Assembly (NCBI GenBank): GCA_009392275.1
Contig: VFGV01000010.1
Coordinates: forward strand, 62,001-126,000
From: SAR202 cluster bacterium
GTDB lineage: Bacteria > Chloroflexota > Dehalococcoidia > Lucifugimonadales > UBA2962
Direction of reading: 5' to 3'
DNA: 64,000 bases
This document shows, in pieces, positions 1 to 8,718 of the stretch (position 1 is the stretch's first letter; each line of letters opens with the position of its first letter). The notes beneath the pieces are model-generated. The model was not told the origin of the DNA, made no database searches, and saw nothing but the letters and a program-made list of their open reading frames with translations. The position numbers were made by a program, and so were the translations under genes.

Positions 1-1259
1 TTGTATAGTTTTTCTCTTCCCGCATTTATAGCTCCACACATTGCAACACCTAAAGCGAAAGCTAACTGCCTGCCACTAGCTATTGAAGCTGATGCGGTGC
101 CATATCTGTCAGATGGCACACTGCTCATTATGGTTAAAGTATTCGGTGGCTCATAAATACCGGATCCTATACCGATTAATAGTAATGCGATGAATATACT
201 TGATTCTGAACCCGATGTAGATAAAAAACTAAACCAAACTAAAGATGCACATATCAAACCAAGACCAACGGCAGAAAGGTGCCATGGGCTAATAAAGCGA
301 AGAATATATCCTGTGAATGGAGCAATAAATACTCTCATAAGAGAATAAAGCATTATAAAAACTCCAGCTTTTGTAGCCGAAAAACCCAAATTATCGATAA
401 AGAAGAATGATGCCAATAACATAATAGCGCCGAGAGATATGTAATGACACATTAAAATAATTAAGCCAAAACCATACCCTGTAATTTTGAATAAAGGCAA
501 GTCTAATATCGGCCTTTTTGATCTCCTTTGATACTGCAATAAAACTGGCAGCGATATTAATAACACCACAACCATGATTAGTACAACAGGGGAGTTCCAT
601 CCGTCTTGAGCGCCTCGATTAAAAATAAGTATTAACGATGCTAGAACTGCAAATAAGGACACTACTCCAATCCATTCTACTTTTAGGTGATTTTCTTCAG
701 AAACATCTTGTTTTTGTAAAACTAACCAAGATAAAACCCCGGCTACTATAGATATTGGTATACGGCTATAAAATAGAGATCTCCAATCTAAATAATCTAA
801 TAAAAACCCTCCAAAGATTGGCCCTCCAGACAATCCTATTCCAACAACTGCTCCGGCGAATCCAATTGCTTTAGCTCGTTCATGACCATGAAAATTATTA
901 ACAATTATTGCATTAACCCCTGCTAGTATCATTGCAGAGCCTACACCCATAAAAATACGCACCAATATTAATTGCCACAACGATGATGTAAGCGACGCCA
1001 ACATTAAAGCCAAAGAAAATATAACAAATCCCAAGGTGTATATGATTCTTTTATCCCTGACATCAACCAGCCAGCCTATAGTCATGCCTAAGCCAACTGT
1101 AGTAACCCAAAACGCTACTGATATCCATAATATAGTTGATGTGTCAGTATTAAACACAGTCGCGAGTTCCGGATAGGTTATAGGCATAAGGCCACTATCA
1201 ACGGTTAAGACAAGGTTGCCTAAAGCTGCAACAATCAAAATCATCCATTTAGACTGCAT
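1..1259 (-). CDS. MFS drug-efflux type transporter, 3' end beyond window
   Basis: An uninterrupted frame runs from an ATG at 1259 off the left edge (about 419 residues visible, no stop). The translation is a chain of hydrophobic helices typical of the major facilitator superfamily, DHA2 (EmrB/QacA-like, 14-helix) branch. It begins MQSKWMILIVAALGNLVLTV, has an Asp-rich loop with GWLVDVRDKR between helices 2 and 3 (motif A position) and a GxxxGGPxxGG stretch in helix 5 (motif C), which marks proton antiporters. An in-frame TTG at 1289 would add ten residues; neither start has a good ribosome-binding site. It is likely an inner-membrane exporter of unknown substrate. The family call is firm, the substrate cannot be read from sequence. 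Confidence 0.85.
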   Translation of the reverse strand, partial: MQSKWMILIVAALGNLVLTVDSGLMPITYPELATVFNTDTSTILWISVAFWVTTVGLGMTIGWLVDVRDKRIIYTLGFVIFSLALMLASLTSSLWQLILVRIFMGVGSAMILAGVNAIIVNNFHGHERAKAIGFAGAVVGIGLSGGPIFGGFLLDYLDWRSLFYSRIPISIVAGVLSWLVLQKQDVSEENHLKVEWIGVVSLFAVLASLILIFNRGAQDGWNSPVVLIMVVVLLISLPVLLQYQRRSKRPILDLPLFKITGYGFGLIILMCHYISLGAIMLLASFFFIDNLGFSATKAGVFIMLYSLMRVFIAPFTGYILRFISPWHLSAVGLGLICASLVWFSFLSTSGSESSIFIALLLIGIGSGIYEPPNTLTIMSSVPSDRYGTASASIASGRQLAFALGVAMCGAINAGREKLY

Positions 1260-1324
1260 ATGAATGATGAATTTAGTATTAGTATTCAAAATTCTTATGC
1301 TTCAGTTAATTTTCTATTAATGTT

Positions 1325-1696
1325 TTATTCACGTGGCTTCAAAAACTCATCAAAATATTGAACCACCAATTTTTTATATTCTTCTCGAGGAGGGCTAAAT
1401 AAATCTAAAGCCAAAGACCATCCTCCTAAGTTTTGAACACTATGCTCTATACCGCCTGGTATCATCCATCCTTTATTCACGCCTATTCTTTTAGTCTCAC
1501 CACCGATAGTAAAATCAAACTCACCTTGAACACAAAGTCCTGCTTGCTCATGAAAATGAGAATGTACCGGTACAATGGAATAAGGCTCCATTTCAATAAG
1601 GCTTATCATTATTTTGTCACCCCATATAAGCTTAGTTGTTACTCCAGGTGCAAGTTGTTTCCTATCTATATGTTTTAAGTCATAGAAATACGACAT
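1325..1696 (-). CDS. Cupin-domain protein
   Basis: A 123-residue single-domain cupin. The first metal-binding motif is visible as PVHSHFHEQ (His45, His47, Glu50 region) followed by GEFDFTIGG, and the second motif supplies His85 in IPGGIEHSVQN. This is the usual HxHx(3,4)E ... H arrangement of small cupins that bind a divalent metal. It has no partner domain, so it could be an enzyme (isomerase, dioxygenase or lyase) or a small-ligand binder. It lies between the MFS transporter and the ketopantoate-reductase-like gene on the same strand with short gaps (65 and 78 bases), so co-transcription is plausible. No specific substrate can be inferred. Confidence 0.8.
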   Translation of the reverse strand: MSYFYDLKHIDRKQLAPGVTTKLIWGDKIMISLIEMEPYSIVPVHSHFHEQAGLCVQGEFDFTIGGETKRIGVNKGWMIPGGIEHSVQNLGGWSLALDLFSPPREEYKKLVVQYFDEFLKPRE

Positions 1697-1774
1697 ATTA
1701 ATTCGTCTCCCTTTTTATTTACCACTTTGTAATATTTGAATATTTGCTCTGAAAGATTATTAAATCAATCTTAT

Positions 1775-2740
1775 TCATGCTCCATAAGGCATAGCTTTAT
1801 AGCCAAGAGCCCTAGCTTCTTTTGCACGGTCGTTATACGGCTTCAAAGCCTTACAAATAAAATCATTCAAAGGAGTCTCTATATTGTTCTGCTTACCTAG
1901 CTTTGATACTGCGCCATTTAAAACATCTACTTCTAAAGGATTACCGTTGGTCAAATCCATAAACATTGAGGACACTGCCATTTCTTTATGCTCTAATAAA
2001 TAATTCATTTGCTCATCCTCTATTTTGTCAGGCAATTTAATTGCCATAGATCGTGCAACATTAGCGACTTCAGCAATTACTCCTTTGGTCAGATTGAATG
2101 AATCCTCAGTCGTTAGAATTTGGTTAATAGACTCCCGTGTTATGCACATCATTCCACTAAGAGCGCATATTAGGATAAGTTTTGACCATAACGTAGAGGA
2201 AATGTCCTCTGATATAGTGGAATTTATACCTGAGTCAATCATGATTTGATTTATATTAATTATCCCCTCAGTAATTTTTCCTAATTTAGAGCCAAACACA
2301 ATTGCACATCCGCCACCGTATTCATTAATTACACCAGGAGACTTTAATGAAGCATCAATATAAGTAGCTCCAAGTAGTATCGTTGCTTTATGAAAGGCAT
2401 GCTCCAACTGATCACCACTGCCCAGACCATTCTGCAACGTTAGTATAAGGGTATTATGGCCTATTGCAGGTGCAATAATTTTTATTGCCTCAGCATTTGA
2501 ATAGCCTTTCACACAATATAAAACCAATTCGGCTTCAAATGAGCGGTCTAATTCATGTTTAACCAAGACGTTTTGCAATATAAAGTCATTTGAAGTCACA
2601 CTATTAATAATTAATCCGCGCGATTTCATGACTGCAGCATGTTCACCTCTGGCAACAAACAGCACATCATGACCTGCTTTTGCCAACACAGCTCCATAAT
2701 ATCCACCAACAGCACCAGAACCCATTACTAAAATCTTCAT
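1775..2740 (-). CDS. 2-dehydropantoate 2-reductase family protein (ApbA/PanE)
   Basis: A 321-residue protein with the N-terminal NADP-binding motif MGSGAVGGYYG (Gly7, Gly9, Gly12) and the family's YCVKGYSN stretch, which carries the catalytic Lys of ketopantoate reductases. The C-terminal helical domain is present and length is normal for the family. Ketopantoate reductase reduces 2-dehydropantoate to pantoate for coenzyme A synthesis. The family has many paralogs acting on other 2-oxo acids, and no panB or panC is adjacent, so the substrate is open. It is the first gene of a leftward run with the cupin and MFS genes and is divergent from the M20 peptidase. Confidence 0.8.
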   Translation of the reverse strand: MKILVMGSGAVGGYYGAVLAKAGHDVLFVARGEHAAVMKSRGLIINSVTSNDFILQNVLVKHELDRSFEAELVLYCVKGYSNAEAIKIIAPAIGHNTLILTLQNGLGSGDQLEHAFHKATILLGATYIDASLKSPGVINEYGGGCAIVFGSKLGKITEGIININQIMIDSGINSTISEDISSTLWSKLILICALSGMMCITRESINQILTTEDSFNLTKGVIAEVANVARSMAIKLPDKIEDEQMNYLLEHKEMAVSSMFMDLTNGNPLEVDVLNGAVSKLGKQNNIETPLNDFICKALKPYNDRAKEARALGYKAMPYGA

Positions 2741-2862
2741 GATATACGCCTCAGTTCAAAAAGTAATCGAAAAATTTTGTTTAAACAGTTTTCAAACAGG
2801 TTTACATATAATGTATACACTGTGTCAGTTTAACTTCCATCAATAAAACCTTGCAATGGTTC

Positions 2863-2890
2863 TTGACACACAACATAGGGACCATAAAAT
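2863..2890 (+). promoter_or_regulatory. Sigma-70 type promoter for the peptidase-larA pair
   Basis: A perfect TTGACA (-35) at 2863-2868 is followed after 16 bases by TAAAAT (-10) at 2885-2890. It lies 35 bases upstream of the ATG at 2925, which has its own strong ribosome-binding site AGGGGGA at 2914-2920. This is the most convincing promoter in the window and probably drives both the M20 peptidase and larA. Confidence 0.65.
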
Positions 2891-2924
2891 GATGTCTCTG
2901 GAAAAAAGTTATTAGGGGGAATAC

Positions 2925-4025
2925 ATGATAAATAGCGACAGGTTGGTAAAAACTTTTTGCGACATAGTGCAAATCGACAGCATATCTGGAGAAGAAGATG
3001 AAATCGCCGAAGATCTTACCTCACGGTTAGAGAGTCTCGGTTTGACTGTCGAAGCAGATGATTATGGCAATTTGATTGCAAATTCTGAAAACTTTGATTC
3101 AAGCTTTGAATCTCCCCCAATACTATTATCGGTACACATGGATACCGTTGATCCAGGGCGAGGTATAAAACCGCAAGTGGCTGACGGCGTTATAAGGTCT
3201 GATGGAACCACAATTATAGGTGGCGACGCTAAGGCAGGTGTTGCTGCTGTATTAGAAGCAATAGAGTCAATAAATGAAGATAAAGCAGAGCATCTACCGT
3301 ACCAAGTATGCCTAACAAGAGAAGAGGAAACCGGGCTACATGGAGCACGAAATCTTGATTTTTCAAAGATATATGCTAAAGAAGCTATAGTGTTTGATGG
3401 CGAAGGTCCGGTGAATACAGTAACGGTTGCAGCACCTACTTACATTGGTTTTACGATTGAGATTACTGGCCGCGCCGCACATGCCGGGGTGGAGCCAGAA
3501 AAAGGACTATCAGCTATTAGAATTGCTGCAGAACTAATAACACGGATGCCTCAAGGGCGATTGGATGAAGACACGACTTTTAACATAGGATTAATAGAAG
3601 GAGGAAGTGTAAGAAACACTGTTCCAGAAGACGCGAAAATAGTCGGTGAATTTAGAAGTCAAAATATAGAAACAATCGATAACATTGGCCTTGAAATCAA
3701 AGATATTATCAGTAGAGTCCAGCTAATGTACCCTGATGCTGAACTTAAAGAGCACCTTCATACTGAGTTCGAACACTATGAATTTGGAGATAAAGATCCT
3801 ACATATATTCGCGTTGCTGAGGCCATGAGTCAAATGAACTTAACTCCGTCAATGAAGTCAAGTGGTGGTGGTACCGATGGAAATGTTTTCAGACTAAAGG
3901 GAATAACATCTGTTGTTGTAGGCATGGCAGATAATGGAATGCATACCGTACGCGAACACGTAAAAGTTGATGAACTGACTGATGCAGCTCAATTCTGTGA
4001 AATTATTTTAAAAGCTGAACAATAA
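2925..4025 (+). CDS. M20 family metallopeptidase, PepT-like
   Basis: A 366-residue two-zinc aminopeptidase or deacylase of the M20 family. Visible metal and catalytic residues are His71 and Asp73 in SVHMDTVDPG, Asp101 in GGDAKAG, the Glu pair 134-135 in REEETGLHGA (Glu base), the Asp in FDGEGPVN, and the C-terminal GMHTVREHV histidine. The lid domain (from about residue 175, ITGRAAHAGVEPEKG) carries the dimerisation-domain His typical of M20. Length and motifs resemble tripeptidase T-like proteins (M20/M25/M40), but specificity is not predictable. It ends 9 bases before larA in the same direction and is probably co-transcribed with it. The start is fixed by the AGGGGGA ribosome-binding site four bases upstream. 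Confidence 0.88.
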   Translation: MINSDRLVKTFCDIVQIDSISGEEDEIAEDLTSRLESLGLTVEADDYGNLIANSENFDSSFESPPILLSVHMDTVDPGRGIKPQVADGVIRSDGTTIIGGDAKAGVAAVLEAIESINEDKAEHLPYQVCLTREEETGLHGARNLDFSKIYAKEAIVFDGEGPVNTVTVAAPTYIGFTIEITGRAAHAGVEPEKGLSAIRIAAELITRMPQGRLDEDTTFNIGLIEGGSVRNTVPEDAKIVGEFRSQNIETIDNIGLEIKDIISRVQLMYPDAELKEHLHTEFEHYEFGDKDPTYIRVAEAMSQMNLTPSMKSSGGGTDGNVFRLKGITSVVVGMADNGMHTVREHVKVDELTDAAQFCEIILKAEQ

Positions 4026-4034
4026 GGCATAGAC

Positions 4035-5309
4035 ATGTTAGTGAAACTTGCTTATGGGGAAAGTGGCCTGGAAGTCAATTTTCCCGAGTTGATAACCGAT
4101 GTCGTTGAGCCAGAATATATTCCCGGTTTACCAGACGAAACTGCTGCTGTACAAAGTGCATTAAGAAACCCAATAGGTTCAAAACCGCTTCGACAGTTAA
4201 TATCACATAATCAAAAAGTTGCAATTTCAATTTGCGACATTACACGCCCATCGCCAACAGAAGTAGTACTGCCTATTATACTAAATGAAATATCTCATAT
4301 ACCTAAAGATAATGTGTCTATTCTTGTGGCTACAGGTACTCACAGAGCAAACTCAAAAACTGAATTAATAAATATGGTAGGGAATGAAATAGTAAACAAC
4401 AATCAAATTATCAATCATGACTGTTTTGATGAGGATAATTTGGTTTTGACCGGGCAAACGTCAGATGGCACACCTATTTGGTTAAACAAAACTTGGGTTG
4501 AGTCGGACGTGAGAATAACATGCGGATTTGTCGAACCACACTTTTTTGCTGGCTTTTCTGGTGGCCCTAAAATGGTCGCTCCGGGACTAGCTGGCTTTGA
4601 TACTATAATGGCTTTACATAACTCAGAGAGAATAGGATCCACTAAAGCCGTATGGGGCATTACCAATGGTAATCCGGTTCATGATACTATTCGAGAAATT
4701 TCAAAATTAAGTGGAGTAGATTTTTCAATCGATGTCACTATAAATAAAAATCGGCAAATCACATCTGTATTTGCTGGAAACCTATTCGAGGCGCATAATG
4801 CTGCCTGTGAAACATCAAAACGCATCGTGATGAAACCAGTCAACAATCAATATGACATAGTAGTTACCACTAACTCTGGTTATCCCTTAGATCAAAACTT
4901 ATACCAAACTGTTAAAGGCTTGTCGGCAGCTGCACAAATAGTAAAACCAGGAGGAACAATTATATGCGCTTCTGAATGTAGGGATGGAATGCCAAGTCAT
5001 GGTGAGTACAGCAAAATACTATCTGAATCAAACTCAATGGCTAAACTATTAGAAAAAATTAATAAGACCAAACAGACCAGACACGATCAATGGCAAGTAC
5101 AAGTACAAGCAAAAATACAAATGCGTGCAGAGGTTTTAATTAAGTCAGACTATTTAACAGATACAGAACTACGAGCTGCCCATTTCAAACCGATATCTAG
5201 TATAGAATCTGCTGTTGCCGATTCTATCAATAAATACGGTAAAGCTGCTCGCATCTGCGTCCTTCCGGAAGGGCCTCAAACAGTTCCCTACCTAACGGGC
5301 AATATTTAA
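4035..5309 (+). CDS. larA: Nickel-dependent lactate racemase LarA
   Basis: A 424-residue member of the LarA (former DUF2088) family, which interconverts D- and L-2-hydroxy acids with a nickel-pincer nucleotide (NPN) cofactor. All four key residues are visible: His103 in ATGTHRANS, His169 in FVEPHFFAGFSGG, the NPN-tethering Lys179 in SGGPKMV, and His195 in MALHNSERIG. Their spacing is exactly that of Lactobacillus plantarum LarA residues His108, His174, Lys184 and His200. The cofactor-inserting LarC lies about 5.3 kb to the right on the other strand; LarB and LarE are not in this window. The natural substrate could be lactate or another 2-hydroxy acid, since many LarA homologs act on other substrates. 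Confidence 0.92.
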   Translation: MLVKLAYGESGLEVNFPELITDVVEPEYIPGLPDETAAVQSALRNPIGSKPLRQLISHNQKVAISICDITRPSPTEVVLPIILNEISHIPKDNVSILVATGTHRANSKTELINMVGNEIVNNNQIINHDCFDEDNLVLTGQTSDGTPIWLNKTWVESDVRITCGFVEPHFFAGFSGGPKMVAPGLAGFDTIMALHNSERIGSTKAVWGITNGNPVHDTIREISKLSGVDFSIDVTINKNRQITSVFAGNLFEAHNAACETSKRIVMKPVNNQYDIVVTTNSGYPLDQNLYQTVKGLSAAAQIVKPGGTIICASECRDGMPSHGEYSKILSESNSMAKLLEKINKTKQTRHDQWQVQVQAKIQMRAEVLIKSDYLTDTELRAAHFKPISSIESAVADSINKYGKAARICVLPEGPQTVPYLTGNI

Positions 5310-5343
5310 ATTTTTGTTAATCAAGATAAAATTTACAAAAATT
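5309..5343. terminator. Weak AT-rich inverted repeat between convergent larA and rplL
   Basis: AATTTTTGT (5309-5317) and ACAAAAATT (5335-5343) form a nine-base inverted repeat between the converging 3' ends of larA and rplL, overlapping both stop codons. It contains almost no GC pairs, so a termination role in either direction is only a guess from position. Confidence 0.25.
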
Positions 5344-5728
5344 AAGAAATGCTTGCTTTAGCCCCTGCTTCCTCTAATTTAGTCTTAGTTGACTCAGCAT
5401 CATCTTTACCAACGCCTTCCTTCACATTAGCAGGAGCACTCTCAACTAAATCTTTCGCTTCTTTTAAACCTAAAGATGTTACTTCTCTAACTGCTTTAAT
5501 AACGTTGATTTTATTAGGTCCTACTTCTTCGAGCTTGACGACAAAATCTGTTTTATCTTCAGCAGCTTCTGCTCCTCCAGCAGCTGCTTCAGCACCGACT
5601 CCAGGAGCAGCTACAGCTACAGCAGCTGCGGCACTTACCCCAAAGGTTTCCTCTAATTCCTTTACGAGCTCCGACAGCTCAAGAACTGACATACCCTTTA
5701 TAGCTTCTAAAATTTCTTCTTTACTCAT
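5342..5728 (-). CDS. rplL: Ribosomal protein bL12 (L7/L12)
   Basis: A 128-residue L7/L12 stalk protein. The N-terminal dimerisation segment ([27 protein letters not shown] region) leads through an Ala/Gly-rich hinge (about residues 34-57, [20 protein letters not shown]) into the conserved C-terminal domain with [24 protein letters not shown]. It binds elongation factors at the GTPase centre of the 50S subunit and is anchored by L10, encoded immediately upstream. In most bacteria rpoB and rpoC follow; here the operon ends with rplL, facing larA head-on, so RNA polymerase genes are elsewhere. Confidence 0.97.
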   Translation of the reverse strand: MSKEEILEAIKGMSVLELSELVKELEETFGVSAAAAVAVAAPGVGAEAAAGGAEAAEDKTDFVVKLEEVGPNKINVIKAVREVTSLGLKEAKDLVESAPANVKEGVGKDDAESTKTKLEEAGAKASIS

Positions 5729-5781
5729 TTATTAACTCCTAAACCCTTTGTATGTAACTTAAATGTTTTATCTAATTAATC

Positions 5782-6495
5782 TTATTCAGTTTTTTCATCA
5801 GTTGCTTCTGAAGTAGCTTCTTCCTCTACTGGTGACTCATCAGTTGCTTCTGAAGTAGCTTCTTCCTCTACTGGTGACTCATCAGTTGCTTCTGAAGTAG
5901 CTTCTTCCTCTACTGGTGACTCATCAGTTGCTTCTGAAGTAGCTTCTTCCTCTACTGGTGACTCATCAGTTGCTTCTGAAGTAGCTTCCACATGTCTTTG
6001 AAGCACATTAGCCAATCCATTAATTGGTGAATTCAAAACATATACTAAGCCTTGTATACCGCCATTCAATTGACCAACTAGCTTAGCTAACAATTCGGTT
6101 TTGCCAGGTAATCGAGATAATTGTTCGATTTCCTTTATATCCAGAGATCTGTCTCCCATTAAAGCGCCACGAATTATTAGATCCGAATCTTCTGAGTCTT
6201 TAATAAAAGTTGTGAGCGTCTTTACTGCATCAACCACCTCTCCATATCCTAATACCAACCCTGTAGGACCAGAAATGATTTCCTTCAGCAAGCTTTTATC
6301 AGCCGAATCAGCTGCAATATAAGCTAAAGTATTCTTAACAATCACATATTCAACGTTTTTTGCCCTCAACATTTTTCTAAGCTCATTTGTATCGCTAACA
6401 GACATACCGGAATAGTCGGTTGACACAGCAATAGTACTGTCAGCTATACGTTTGGTTAAACTTTCTACCACTTGTACTTTTTGTGGTGTAGGCAT
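5782..6495 (-). CDS. rplJ: Ribosomal protein uL10 with repetitive acidic C-terminal tail
   Basis: L10 binds 23S rRNA and anchors L12 dimers at the base of the ribosomal stalk. Residues 1 to about 170 are a normal L10 (starting MPTPQKVQVVESLTKRI, with YSGMSVSDTNELRKMLR and SGPTGLVLGYG). The protein is 237 residues, about 65 longer than usual. The excess is a low-complexity tail made of the 14-residue unit ATSEATDESPVEEE repeated four times, plus a fifth partial unit, ending in KTE. The tail is strongly acidic, has no counterpart in ordinary L10, and is encoded by near-perfect 42-base DNA repeats. An attenuator hairpin and an L10 leader lie directly upstream. The ribosome-binding site GGGAG is about five bases before the ATG. 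Confidence 0.95.
   Translation of the reverse strand: MPTPQKVQVVESLTKRIADSTIAVSTDYSGMSVSDTNELRKMLRAKNVEYVIVKNTLAYIAADSADKSLLKEIISGPTGLVLGYGEVVDAVKTLTTFIKDSEDSDLIIRGALMGDRSLDIKEIEQLSRLPGKTELLAKLVGQLNGGIQGLVYVLNSPINGLANVLQRHVEATSEATDESPVEEEATSEATDESPVEEEATSEATDESPVEEEATSEATDESPVEEEATSEATDEKTE
5796..5988. repeat. 42-bp tandem repeat inside rplJ
   Basis: A unit of 42 bases begins at 5796, 5838, 5880, 5922 and 5964: four full copies and a fifth truncated after 25 bases. By eye the copies are identical. The unit is a multiple of three, so it encodes the 14-residue repeat in the L10 tail without frame change. Sequence identity between copies suggests recent expansion by slippage or unequal recombination, and copy number may vary between strains. 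Confidence 0.95.
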
Positions 6496-6640
6496 ATTTT
6501 TCTCCCAAAAAAAATCCCGACTTGCAAGTCGGGATGTCCATCATAAACAATTACAACAAACTTACTTCAACTTGCCTCGGTAGGTAATATTATTCTGATA
6601 AATTACATCAGGACCGACTGTCTCAGGCTAATCTATTTAA
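6496..6640 (-). ncRNA. L10 leader (autoregulatory mRNA leader of rplJ-rplL)
   Basis: The 149-base gap between rplA and rplJ reads, in the sense of transcription, through CTGAGACAGTCGGTCC and ACCTACCGAGGC before the attenuator hairpin. These are the kinds of elements seen in the L10 leader family, where the L10-L12 complex binds its own mRNA and represses expression. The match is by recognition of motifs and position, not by a covariance model. Exact ends are approximate. Confidence 0.6.
6507..6535 (-). terminator. Intrinsic attenuator hairpin upstream of rplJ
   Basis: A perfect 22-base palindrome at 6514-6535 (ATCCCGACTTG and its complement) is followed in the minus sense by a run of eight T, then the GGGAG ribosome-binding site and the rplJ ATG at 6495. 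A GC-rich stem plus U-tract before the start codon is the form of a transcription attenuator, expected for L10-leader regulation. The hairpin could alternatively be an RNA-processing site. Confidence 0.7.
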
Positions 6641-6644
6641 CTAA

Positions 6645-7364
6645 TTATAAATCATTTCCTTTTATTTCGCTCATAGCCGCTGTAGAAAGCGGAGTACTGG
6701 GGCCCATGGTGCTAGTTAAAAACGCAGATTGTATAAAGTCCCCTTTTACGCCTGACGGCCTTGCACGCACAATATGATCAACAACCGACGATATGTTCTC
6801 AATCAGTTGCCCTTCATCAAAGCTTGCCTTGCCTACCACAACGTGGATTATCGATGTTTTATCTAACTTGAATTCCACTCGCCCCTTCCTTGCATCATTA
6901 ACCGCTCTGTCTATATCTTCCAAAGCCACAACGGTACCAGTCTTAGGATTAGGCATTAACCCTTTTCTACCTAAAACCTTACCTAATTTACTTACCTTGC
7001 CCATCATATCTGGCGTAGCTATGGACACATCAAACTCTGCCCATCCACCTTCAATTTTTTTTATTAATTCATCGTCTCCAATATAATCTGCACCCGCAGA
7101 TTGAGCAATAGACACACCCTCGCCTTGAACAAAAACTGCGATTTTAACAATCTTTCCATTACCATTAGGTAGAGGAGCAACGCCTCTTACCTGTTGATCA
7201 GCGTGACGCGGATCTGCAGACGTGCGCAAATGCAACTCAATCGACTCATCAAATTTGCTGGTTGCAGTAGCTTTTACTTTCCCTACAGCCTCTTGAATTG
7301 AATACTGTGAATCACGATCAATTAATGCCGTTGCAGAATTATATCTTTTCCCATGCTTACTCAA
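6645..7364 (-). CDS. rplA: Ribosomal protein uL1
   Basis: A 239-residue L1 protein of normal length. It starts MSKHGKRYNSATALIDRDSQ and has the conserved core DYIGDDELIKKIEGGWAEFDVSIATPDMMG and the L1 signature around GRKGLMPNPKTGTV. L1 forms the mobile stalk that moves deacylated tRNA out of the E site and, in many bacteria, represses its own operon. It follows rplK by 34 bases and precedes the L10 leader. Confidence 0.97.
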   Translation of the reverse strand: MSKHGKRYNSATALIDRDSQYSIQEAVGKVKATATSKFDESIELHLRTSADPRHADQQVRGVAPLPNGNGKIVKIAVFVQGEGVSIAQSAGADYIGDDELIKKIEGGWAEFDVSIATPDMMGKVSKLGKVLGRKGLMPNPKTGTVVALEDIDRAVNDARKGRVEFKLDKTSIIHVVVGKASFDEGQLIENISSVVDHIVRARPSGVKGDFIQSAFLTSTMGPSTPLSTAAMSEIKGNDL

Positions 7365-7398
7365 TGTGCACTCCTCATCGAAATTATCTACTTAGAAA

Positions 7399-7821
7399 TC
7401 AAACGATTTCTATACCCATACTTCTAGCGGTACCGGAAACGATTTTTATTGCTCCTTCTATATCTGCCGCATTCAGATCGGGCATCTTCATTTCAGCTAT
7501 TTCACGGACTTTGTCTTTTGATACTTTTCCCACTTTATCTCTATTTGGCTCACTACTTCCCTTACTGATTCCTGCAGCTTTTTTTAATAAAGCTGTCGCC
7601 GGAGAGGTTTTGGTAATGAAAGTAAATGATCGGTCTTCATAAACTGACAATTCCACAGGAATAATATTTCCTTGCTGTGAACTGGTCCGTTCATTATATT
7701 CCTTCACGAACGCCATTATATTTACCCCATGTTGTCCTAACGCAGGGCCTATTGGAGGAGCAGGACTTGCCTTACCTGCCTCTAACTCAAGCTTTAAAAT
7801 TGTTAAAACTTTTTTTGCCAC
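7399..7821 (-). CDS. rplK: Ribosomal protein uL11
   Basis: A 140-residue L11 of standard size. Its N-terminal domain has the proline-rich [20 protein letters not shown] segment, the thiostrepton-region domain, and the C-terminal rRNA-binding domain has the signature around [27 protein letters not shown]11 binds the GTPase-associated region of 23S rRNA. It lies between nusG and rplA in the usual secE-nusG-rplK-rplA order. Confidence 0.97.
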   Translation of the reverse strand: MAKKVLTILKLELEAGKASPAPPIGPALGQHGVNIMAFVKEYNERTSSQQGNIIPVELSVYEDRSFTFITKTSPATALLKKAAGISKGSSEPNRDKVGKVSKDKVREIAEMKMPDLNAADIEGAIKIVSGTARSMGIEIV

Positions 7822-7895
7822 ATTAATTCCTTAATAAGTTTAGTTTTTGATATTTTGCGTAAAGATTAACCCGCTTAGGTTAATACACTTATATA

Positions 7896-8468
7896 TTATG
7901 CTCGTTCAACTTGTAAAAAGTCTAATTCAACAGGGGTTTCTCGACCAAAGAAAGATACCAACACTTTCAGTTTTGCACGATCAGGAAATACTTCATCAAC
8001 TGCACCAATGAAATCGACAAATGGCCCATCTTTAACTCTCACAACCTGACCCTTTTCGAATCCAACTCTCACCCTAGGCTCACTTGATTCCATCTGCTGA
8101 AGAATATTATTAACTTCTTCTTCATCAAGTGGCACTGGTTTAGGCCTTTTCTCCCCAGCATCTTCAGCTGATACAAAGCCTGTTACCCCGGGAGTGTTTC
8201 TTACAACATGCCAACTTTCATCGTCCATCAACATCTTAACCATTATGTATCCTGGAAAGATCTTTTTGGACACAGGCACGCGGCTACCATCTTTGATTTC
8301 AATTTCTTCCTCAGTGGGAATAATCACTTCAAAAATTTTATTTGAAACATCCATTGTCTCTATTCGAAGTTCCAAATTACGTTTTACACGTTCTTCCTGA
8401 CCCGAGTAGGCATGAACTATATACCAACGATGATTTGCTTCTTCCTTTATTTTAGTAGCAGCAGACAT
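7896..8468 (-). CDS. nusG: Transcription termination/antitermination factor NusG
   Basis: A 190-residue NusG. The NGN domain starts at about residue 14 (RWYIVHAYSGQEERVKRNL) and includes the VPVSKKIFPGYIMVKMLM and VRNTPGVTGFV motifs. The C-terminal KOW domain carries FEKGQVVRVKDGPFVDFIG. NusG binds RNA polymerase and couples transcription to ribosomes or Rho. It sits 5 bases after secE, the classical arrangement. Confidence 0.96.
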   Translation of the reverse strand: MSAATKIKEEANHRWYIVHAYSGQEERVKRNLELRIETMDVSNKIFEVIIPTEEEIEIKDGSRVPVSKKIFPGYIMVKMLMDDESWHVVRNTPGVTGFVSAEDAGEKRPKPVPLDEEEVNNILQQMESSEPRVRVGFEKGQVVRVKDGPFVDFIGAVDEVFPDRAKLKVLVSFFGRETPVELDFLQVERA

Positions 8469-8473
8469 ATTCC

Positions 8474-8710
8474 TTAATTACCTATAAAAACCCCAACTAG
8501 ACGTGAGAAACCAATATCAATCAAGCCTAGAAAAATACCTATAACCGCAGATACACAAACGACCATTATTGTAAGCCGAGTAGTTTCTTCTCGCGTAGGC
8601 CAAGTAACTCTTCTCAGCTCTGAATAAATTTCGCCGAAAACACGAAAACTAAACGCCTTTTTCGTTGCGTCTGTGTTCACCTTTCGGGCTGCATTTTGTC
8701 CACGCGCCAA
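8474..8710 (-). CDS. secE: Preprotein translocase subunit SecE
   Basis: A 78-residue single-span SecE. The conserved amphipathic segment SELRRVTWPTREETTR (from about residue 30) precedes one transmembrane helix (roughly residues 47-65), with a short tail. It stabilises SecY in the inner-membrane translocon. It lies between rpmG (8-base gap) and nusG, as in many bacteria. Confidence 0.95.
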   Translation of the reverse strand: MARGQNAARKVNTDATKKAFSFRVFGEIYSELRRVTWPTREETTRLTIMVVCVSAVIGIFLGLIDIGFSRLVGVFIGN

Positions 8711-8718
8711 AAGCCCTA

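Noticed and set aside
5349-5735. Long open frame on the plus strand opposite rplL
   Set aside because: It is the complement of a highly biased Ala-rich coding sequence and shows no protein family features.
5796-5988. CRISPR-like array
   Set aside because: The repeat is contiguous without spacers and is in frame inside rplJ.
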